NCBI GenBank assembly: GCA_964625615.1
Contig: CAZVDU010000125.1
Location: 1 to 12,268 of the forward strand
Source of the DNA: M269 sp964625615
Lineage (GTDB): Bacteria; Pseudomonadota; Gammaproteobacteria; Enterobacterales; Alteromonadaceae
Length of the DNA stretch: 12,268 nt
Direction: 5' to 3'
The first letter of the stretch is position 1, and every line of letters starts with the position of its first letter. The notes beneath the pieces are model-generated. The model was not told the DNA's origin. It did not search any database and saw only the letters and a program-made list of their open reading frames with translations. Below are positions 7,349 through 12,268 of this stretch, in pieces. The position numbers and the translations under genes are program-made.

Positions 7349-7693
7349 ATGAAAAAGCTTATCTTAGTCACGTTTTTTACTCTAGCAGCTGTCGGTTGTA
7401 AAACCACTGAAACTCAATATCACTATGGCGAATATCCCACTGCTGTATACAGCTACTTTAAAGCCGATGAAGTCACGATTGAACAACAAATCACAATACT
7501 AGAACAAGTTGTTGAAGAAGCGGCAGCTAACAGTAAACCAATTGCCCCTGGCGTACACGCCCATCTAGGCATGTTGTATTTTGAAACAGGTAATAGTGCG
7601 TTGGGAGCTCAGCATTTTGATCAAGAAAAAGCGTTGTTTCCCGAATCGGTTCTCTATATTGATTTCCTCCTAAAGTCTGCAAAGGAGGCATAG
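7349..7693 (+). CDS. DUF4810 family lipoprotein
   Basis: This is a 114-residue lipoprotein. An in-frame GTG at 7322 would add nine residues and overlap the upstream gene. ATG 7349 is preferred because AAAGGAAG at 7337-7344 precedes it and it gives a standard signal (MKKL..., AVGC lipobox, Cys17). Family-typical blocks are YHYGEY (24-29), a helical pair with 'PGVHAHLGMLYFETGN' (67-82) that looks TPR-like, and EKALFPES (93-100). It follows the CsgG-like stop by 14 bases and precedes the DUF799 gene by one base, so the three are translated from one message. The function of DUF4810 is not known; a periplasmic adaptor role within the CsgG/DUF799 complex is inference. Confidence 0.9.
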   Translation: MKKLILVTFFTLAAVGCKTTETQYHYGEYPTAVYSYFKADEVTIEQQITILEQVVEEAAANSKPIAPGVHAHLGMLYFETGNSALGAQHFDQEKALFPESVLYIDFLLKSAKEA

Positions 7694-7694
7694 T

Positions 7695-8372
7695 ATGAAT
7701 AAATTTAAGTTAGCATTAGTATCTGCTGCTGCCATACTTCTTGGCGGTTGTGTAAACCTACCTCCAGCACATGACTATACAGAATTTAGGAAAGCCGACC
7801 CTCATTCAATCATCGTGTTACCACCAATTAACAATACACCAGAAGTTATTGCACCCTATAGTTTGATGTCTCAGGTCATTGCACCCATCGCAGAGTCAGG
7901 TTTCTACATATTCCCTGTAGCTTTAGTTGACCAGACGTTTAAAAACAATGGCTTAACTGTGGCTTCTGATGTACATGCAGTGCCCATTGAAAGGCTACAT
8001 AGTATTTTTGGTGCCGATGCAGCCCTCTACATCACTATAGAAGAATATGGCACTAGCTATATAGTTATATCAAGTGAAACAGCTGTAACAGCATCGGCTA
8101 AACTGGTCGACTTGCGCACTGGCACCGTTCTATGGCAAGACACCGCCAGAGCATCCTCAGCAGAAACGAAAGGAAACAACGGTGGTGGAATTCTTGGAGT
8201 ACTAGTTGAAGCTGCCATCACTCAAGTGGTAGAGACGATTAAGGATAAAGGGTTTGATATTGCAGCCCTCACGTCTAACAGACTGTTATCAGCAGATATT
8301 CACAACGGATTGCTACATGGGCCTCGCTCAGCCAAATATGGGCAGCCAGCAACAAGTGAAAAAGAGCAGTAA
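7695..8372 (+). CDS. DUF799 / GNA1162-like lipoprotein
   Basis: This is a 225-residue lipoprotein with an LGGC lipobox (Cys19). Its strong ribosome site AAAGGAGG (7681-7688) lies inside the end of the DUF4810 gene. The mature part matches the DUF799 family typified by the meningococcal antigen GNA1162: 'SIIVLPPINNTPEVIAPYSL' (38-57), 'GFYIFPVALVDQTFKNNGL' (69-87), 'GADAALYITIEEYGTSY' and 'LRTGTVLWQDTARA'. This alpha/beta fold resembles the N-terminal domain of TolB-type and transport-auxiliary proteins. Reported gene neighbourhoods for the family pair it with CsgG-like and DUF4810 proteins, exactly as here. It is the last gene of the operon, ending 33 bases before a bidirectional terminator. 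The molecular role is unknown; it may be surface- or periplasm-facing. Confidence 0.9.
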   Translation: MNKFKLALVSAAAILLGGCVNLPPAHDYTEFRKADPHSIIVLPPINNTPEVIAPYSLMSQVIAPIAESGFYIFPVALVDQTFKNNGLTVASDVHAVPIERLHSIFGADAALYITIEEYGTSYIVISSETAVTASAKLVDLRTGTVLWQDTARASSAETKGNNGGGILGVLVEAAITQVVETIKDKGFDIAALTSNRLLSADIHNGLLHGPRSAKYGQPATSEKEQ

Positions 8373-8404
8373 CGACTTTATCTGGAATATCAAAGCTCTA
8401 AAGT

Positions 8405-8440
8405 AAAAAGAGCGGGCTTATCTTCATAAGCTCGCTTTTT
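8405..8440. terminator. Bidirectional intrinsic terminator between convergent operons
   Basis: AGCGGGCTTAT (8411-8421) pairs with ATAAGCTCGCT (8426-8436) around a CTTC loop, with one G.U pair. Five T residues follow on the + strand (8436-8440) and five A residues precede (8405-8409), which give a T-run on the - strand. It would therefore end both the lipoprotein operon and the convergent transglutaminase-side operon. Confidence 0.9.
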
Positions 8441-8485
8441 AATCGTCATCAAATCGAAGTAATGAACCTGATGTTGGCATTAGGG

Positions 8486-9262
8486 TTATAAACTCTGTAA
8501 CCGCTCTATCCTCTTTGGCATAAGATTAGTTGCTCGCAAAAGGCCCATTGTGTAGCCAGGCCCTTCATTATCCAACTCAGACGCAGGTAAGTAGAATATT
8601 CGCCTAGAAACTGAACCATACAATGCCGCATCAAGGATTTGCCATTGTTCATCATGCCACACTTCGGTCCAAGCATGACCGATAGCAGAAACGTGACTCT
8701 CCTCCTCAACAATGACGGTTCCAACAACGACTCTTGCAGGGAGTTGTAATGAGCGTGCTAAGGCTGTGGTTAGGACAGCATATTCAGTGCAGTCGCCGCT
8801 GCGTTGGCTAGCAACAACAGAGGCAATATTAAATCCATGAATATAATTAGGCTCATCAATGTAGCTACTCACATATCCGGCCAATTTTTCAAGCACAACC
8901 GATTGCCCTAAACCTATGTCAAAACCAGCTAAAAACTTTTCCGTCGTTTCTTCGTCAGTGTCTATCACAAAACTACTGTTTGAGTATTGTTCTAAAACCT
9001 CACCAGAAAATGTTGGTTGAGCAATCATAGTTACTCTTACCGTTTCTTCATCGATGAGTTCACTACTGATATTTTCCCAACGTCCTAGCGCTTTACTGAC
9101 TTGCTCAGCCCTCGACGATACTAAATCAAAGGTGATCTTTTCATTCAAGGGTAACACCTGTCCTTCCGCCAGCGCTAGGTTTAACGAGGCAAACGATGTG
9201 TTACCTTGAGCAAAGGCTTTTAAGCAGAATGACAATACTAATACGATGACAAAATACTTCAT
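8486..9262 (-). CDS. Exported transglutaminase-like (papain-fold) protein
   Basis: The protein has 258 residues with a Sec signal (cleavage likely after AFA, residue 18). The transglutaminase core shows an apparently intact triad. Cys158 is in SGDCTEYAVLTTALAR, His196 in GHAWTEVW, and Asp211 in WQILDAAL; 'LPARVVVG' (174-181) lies between. Bacterial proteins of this superfamily are often proteases or amidases rather than cross-linkers, so a periplasmic peptidase or amide-modifying activity is as likely as cross-linking. The N-terminal 100 residues form an uncharacterised, probably beta-rich domain ('TFDLVSSRAEQVSKALG'). The ATG overlaps the stop of the upstream 410-residue gene by four bases (ATGA, 9259-9262), a sign of translational coupling and joint function. 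The substrate is unknown. Confidence 0.88.
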   Translation of the reverse strand: MKYFVIVLVLSFCLKAFAQGNTSFASLNLALAEGQVLPLNEKITFDLVSSRAEQVSKALGRWENISSELIDEETVRVTMIAQPTFSGEVLEQYSNSSFVIDTDEETTEKFLAGFDIGLGQSVVLEKLAGYVSSYIDEPNYIHGFNIASVVASQRSGDCTEYAVLTTALARSLQLPARVVVGTVIVEEESHVSAIGHAWTEVWHDEQWQILDAALYGSVSRRIFYLPASELDNEGPGYTMGLLRATNLMPKRIERLQSL

Positions 9263-10491
9263 GGCAGTTTAGGCGATCCTTTCAAATGCATGAGTTCTAA
9301 TTTCATTTTAACCCCTGCCTGCTCTATGTAACCATTTTCAATAATGCCATGCTCATCACCTTGATAAGTCATTTCAATGGGTCCCATATCGATTTTAAAA
9401 TTACCGTTCGGATTATCTTTTAACTTATTCACCGTCACCTTTATTGCAGCCGTTGGATCAGCATCAGAAACCCACATATGGAACTCTGAAGACTCATTTT
9501 CAGACGCAATAAGGCTTGCTAACTCAACATAACTCCCAAAGCCTGAAGCCAGCCAGTTCCCATGCTCAAGAACTGAATTAACAGCTTTACCTTGAAGCTT
9601 ACCGTCTACATGCCAAGCATCGTCTTTGTATGAAAGATCAAACTCAGAACTCAATACATTGTTCTCAATGGAATACTCGGTCGTATTGATAAGTGAACCG
9701 TCAGGACTACTCCAAGAAGTAGAGACAGAGTCAGTGCGCGATATTGAACTTGCATCAACCGGCAATATCAAGGCAGTATCATTGATTAAAGCAACGTCAC
9801 CATCACTATCTATGGTGTATTGCTCGCGCCCATAACCAACAGGAATGTCATTGAAAGAGAACTTATAAATAGGCTCAAAAAACTCTGAGTTTTCGTCGTT
9901 TTCTGTGAAAGCAGTAATGAAAGATTCAAAAACAGAAAAGAAAGCCTGTCGATACCCAACTTCATTGTGCAGACAAATCTGTAAGCTCTGCGACGTTTTG
10001 GCTGACAACCCTTTCAAAATACCAGATACTCTCTCAGCTCCCTCCCCGAGATTGTAAAGTGTTTCAAGCATTAAGTAAGGCGTATCACCGATAACACCCG
10101 TATCAAGCGCATAATTATACTGCCCAGCTAGTGCTTTATCATAACTTGCTACTGCACCTTTCAAACTATGTTCAACCAATGAATGTAAAGAGTTAGCAGG
10201 GCCATCAAACTCAGTGTAGACATGGCACTCAACTGGAACATCGGTACCAATATCAGCATGGTAATACCAATATCCTTCATCCTGATCAATTAGCTTAAAT
10301 TTACCCTTCACTTTTTTGTCTACGTTGAACTGCTCAATACTAAGCTTGCTCTTCTTCCTGACCTTTTTATCCTTCTTAATCAATTCTTTAAACCAACCTG
10401 GAAATTCGTCTAAATTAACAAGATCGGCAGCTTTAGCACTAAAACTTAAGGCAAGTAAAATGGCTAAAATTGGGGTAATGAGGTACTTCAT
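9259..10491 (-). CDS. Unrecognised exported protein, coupled to the transglutaminase-like gene
   Basis: I do not recognise this 410-residue protein. It has a clear Sec signal (cleavage likely after AKA, residue 21) and no lipobox or later membrane segment, so the mature protein should be periplasmic or secreted. A Lys-rich patch (about 35-60, 'KKDKKVRKKSK') follows the signal. Then come 'GYWYYHADIGTDVPVECHVY', a helical middle (about 105-205), and a beta-rich second half with many Asp/Ser/Asn residues ('IDSDGDVALINDTALILP'). The final third has alternating 'FKIDMGPIEMTYQGDEHGII' strands, suggesting a beta-sandwich or barrel-like repeat. Two Cys are visible in the mature part. AAGGATGAG lies just before the ATG. 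Its four-base overlap with the transglutaminase-like gene suggests the two form a functional pair, perhaps enzyme and substrate or partner. It may have its own promoter in the preceding 119-base gap. Confidence 0.82.
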   Translation of the reverse strand: MKYLITPILAILLALSFSAKAADLVNLDEFPGWFKELIKKDKKVRKKSKLSIEQFNVDKKVKGKFKLIDQDEGYWYYHADIGTDVPVECHVYTEFDGPANSLHSLVEHSLKGAVASYDKALAGQYNYALDTGVIGDTPYLMLETLYNLGEGAERVSGILKGLSAKTSQSLQICLHNEVGYRQAFFSVFESFITAFTENDENSEFFEPIYKFSFNDIPVGYGREQYTIDSDGDVALINDTALILPVDASSISRTDSVSTSWSSPDGSLINTTEYSIENNVLSSEFDLSYKDDAWHVDGKLQGKAVNSVLEHGNWLASGFGSYVELASLIASENESSEFHMWVSDADPTAAIKVTVNKLKDNPNGNFKIDMGPIEMTYQGDEHGIIENGYIEQAGVKMKLELMHLKGSPKLP

Positions 10492-10551
10492 AAAAACTCA
10501 TCCTTGGATTAGTTGATGTTTGATGTTAATTCCTAAAATTGAGCTACATAG

Positions 10552-10615
10552 CATAAACTTTTACCGCTATTTTTTCTATTTGAAAACGCAAATGGTTTTA
10601 GTTTAGAAGTTTATG
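10552..10615. repeat. Nested inverted repeats spanning the stop of the peptidase gene
   Basis: CATAAACTTTTA (10552-10563) pairs with TAGAAGTTTATG (10604-10615), with eleven of twelve positions complementary. The outer arm overlaps the stop codon of the - strand peptidase gene. Inside the loop, ATTTG (10578-10582) pairs with CAAAT (10589-10593) around six bases. In - strand RNA this would fold at the 3' end of the peptidase message, but no U-run follows. It could be a processing or attenuation hairpin between this gene and the 410-residue gene. Pairing is read directly; function is inferred. Confidence 0.4.
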
Positions 10616-12050
10616 TTTCAAAAGAATCTAACCATTTTTGTGCTTGAGCGATATGTTCGGGATTCTTAGACCAGTTAATGACATTATTCAAAAAGAAACG
10701 GGCGTAGGGTTCATTTTTCAGTTCGACCATATAAGAACCCGCCAAAAAATTAACATAAACATTAGAAGGCATGATGACGACCGCATCAATAATGGACTCA
10801 GCTGCTTTTTCTTTCTCATCATTTCCCCAGTACAAATCAGCAAGGAGTACTTGCGTTTGGCTAAAGGAGCCTTGTTTTTTTGCAAGTCCTAAGTAATAAA
10901 CTGCAAGTCGGCGCATTTCATCTTTTCGCTCCGACATATGCTTCATCAACTCTTTGTATGCTTGCCCAATGTTAAGGTACACCCATGGTTCGATACCTTT
11001 GGTTCTTATAAGCGTGTCTAAAATGGATAACGACTCCTCAGTTTTACCTTCACGCCCTAACAAATAAGCTTTGACCGACAATGCCTTAGCATTATTTAGC
11101 TTAAGTGCTTGTTCAAGAAAATCTGTCGAACTTTCTTCCAGGCCCATCGAAAATGCCAAGTGTGACATATTGGCATACAGCTGACCTTGGTCGAGTTGCT
11201 CAGCTGTATAATCTAGATTAATCTTTGGTTTAGGCATTCGCATTGCCGAGAATTGGCGTTTGAGGCTATATCGTTTCAACTGCTTTTGAAGCTCTTCTAA
11301 GCTGACAGGAAACGATTCTTCAAACGCTTTTAGAGGCTCCACACCTTCGTTATAAAGATTCAAAAATTGAAAGAGCGAAGCATTGTAATCGTCAAATCCG
11401 TTAGAGCCACTAAACTGTAAAAAGTGCACTAACAGCCAAGCTGAAGAATAGTATTGGAATGCGCTGTTACCAGATAGATGAATATCGGTTTTTGTCAGCA
11501 GCCTTTTTAAATCCATTAATCGACTATTTTTACTGGGCGCCAATCGAGCTACTTTACCAATGATCACAAAATCATCATCGTAATCCAGGCTTGAGTATAA
11601 TTCGGCAGTGCCCTCATTAAACCAGCGTGGGTAGTTAAAACTCGAATTCACCCTTACCAGATAATGTATATATTCATGGTAAAGAATACTCAAATCTAAT
11701 TTTCGTAAATTACCCGGCCCAATGACCATCACAGGCCCACGAGCAGTAATTTGAAAATACCCGGCTACATTCCCTTTCGGTTTAATCAGCCCGAAGTCTT
11801 TTTTACGCCTGAACGCGTATATATCGACAGGCACGTAAGTTTTGCTTTTATCCAGATTCAACACTTCAAATATTGATGCTCTGAAGACTTCAAAATCCCT
11901 CAAAGCCTTTTCCACATCGCTTTTGTCTCGGTCCGAGTAAAGTGTGAAGTTTTGGCTTTTATATTGTGTCCATTGACCTAATTTAGCTTGTGCAGAACCT
12001 ATATAGCTGATGAGTAGTAAAAGTAATAAAAGTAGTGCGCGCAACGTCAT
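10611..12050 (-). CDS. DUF1570-like exported gluzincin metallopeptidase with TPR-like repeats
   Basis: The protein has 479 residues with a Sec signal (Leu-rich core, cleavage likely after AQA, residue 21). AAGGATGGA precedes the ATG. The N-terminal half is a zinc peptidase of the MA/gluzincin type. HEYIH (124-128) supplies two zinc His and the catalytic Glu125, and WFNEG (142-146) supplies Glu145 as third ligand. The spacing and the 'PRWFNEGTAELY' block match the DUF1570 family. The opening 'YKSQNFTLYSD' strand and 'GPVMVIGP' are also typical. From about residue 285 to the end the sequence is helical with TPR-like periodicity ('QLYANMSHLAFSMG', 'SVKAYLLGREGKTEESLSIL', 'VYLNIGQAYKEL'). These would form a binding platform. 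No substrate is known. It leads a same-strand set of exported proteins with the 410-residue protein and the transglutaminase-like protein, separated from them by 119 bases. Confidence 0.88.
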   Translation of the reverse strand: MTLRALLLLLLLLISYIGSAQAKLGQWTQYKSQNFTLYSDRDKSDVEKALRDFEVFRASIFEVLNLDKSKTYVPVDIYAFRRKKDFGLIKPKGNVAGYFQITARGPVMVIGPGNLRKLDLSILYHEYIHYLVRVNSSFNYPRWFNEGTAELYSSLDYDDDFVIIGKVARLAPSKNSRLMDLKRLLTKTDIHLSGNSAFQYYSSAWLLVHFLQFSGSNGFDDYNASLFQFLNLYNEGVEPLKAFEESFPVSLEELQKQLKRYSLKRQFSAMRMPKPKINLDYTAEQLDQGQLYANMSHLAFSMGLEESSTDFLEQALKLNNAKALSVKAYLLGREGKTEESLSILDTLIRTKGIEPWVYLNIGQAYKELMKHMSERKDEMRRLAVYYLGLAKKQGSFSQTQVLLADLYWGNDEKEKAAESIIDAVVIMPSNVYVNFLAGSYMVELKNEPYARFFLNNVINWSKNPEHIAQAQKWLDSFET

Positions 12051-12268
12051 TCCATCCTTAAAAAGTGCGATTAATTGTACTAATGGGTATCAGGGAGAGA
12101 GTGCCATATTGAAGTGTTCTATACTAGAGGCTATTGCTGTTGGCTTAAAAAATAAAACGGGTAGAAGGCTCCAATAAATCTTTTAGCCCTCCCCCATTCA
12201 TGTCACGTCTTAAAATGAGTTAGAGCTGAGCTATTAACATGAACCATTTCACTGAGACTGCCTGCCCC
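12051..12268. other. Right-end intergenic stretch with no gene seen
   Basis: This holds the upstream region of the - strand peptidase gene. I see its ribosome site (12052-12059, reverse complement AAGGATGG) but no convincing promoter. An ATG at 12239 on the + strand opens ten codons to the window edge without a clear Shine-Dalgarno sequence, too little to call a gene. Confidence 0.5.

Noticed and set aside
6642..8372. A curli secretion operon
   Set aside because: No CsgA, CsgB, CsgE or CsgF-like gene is present; the neighbours are DUF4810 and DUF799 lipoproteins.
12087..12106. Possible sigma-54 promoter on the - strand (TGGCAC at 12101-12106)
   Set aside because: The partner TTGC element is absent at the required spacing.
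12239..12268. Start of a new + strand gene at the right edge
   Set aside because: Only ten codons are visible and there is no clear ribosome site.

Overview
The window looks like a chromosomal segment from a Gram-negative, probably marine, gammaproteobacterium. I infer this from the many lipobox (Lol-type) lipoproteins and Sec-exported proteins, the CsgG/DUF4810/DUF799 lipoprotein trio, and moderate GC (low-to-mid 40s by eye). Genus cannot be assigned. No rRNA, tRNA, CRISPR array, transposase or integrase gene was seen.

Region A (1-4497, + strand) is the accessory-looking part. A gene cut by the left edge (2-706) carries a 'LGNQ' helical motif and a Lys/Glu/Gln-rich linker, as in proteins of the DUF4157 / eCIS-core-domain group. 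Five bases after its stop comes a 1261-residue protein (712-4497). It has no signal peptide, a long beta-strand-rich repeat region, a Gly-rich segment, a disordered Gln/Asn/Pro/Arg linker, a C-terminal DNA/RNA non-specific endonuclease-like domain (RGH ... N ... N motifs) and a helical tail. I read the pair as a cargo/toxin unit, possibly delivered by an extracellular contractile injection system (eCIS) or a related route. No contractile-apparatus gene and no obvious immunity gene is in the window.

Region B (4498-6466, + strand) has two single genes: a lipoprotein of the cyclase / kynurenine-formamidase-like fold with an altered metal-site motif (4633-5556), and a Spo0M-family arrestin-like protein (5660-6412) followed by a strong hairpin.

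Region C (6467-8440, + strand) is a compact three-lipoprotein operon: CsgG-like, DUF4810 and DUF799/GNA1162-like. A 229-base leader contains several short dyads with a repeated ACTGTA core. The operon ends at a bidirectional terminator shared with the convergent genes.

Region D (8486-12050, - strand) has three exported proteins in one direction: a DUF1570-like HExxH metallopeptidase with TPR-like repeats, an unrecognised 410-residue periplasmic protein, and a transglutaminase-like protein whose start overlaps the preceding stop by four bases. The last 218 bases show no gene.
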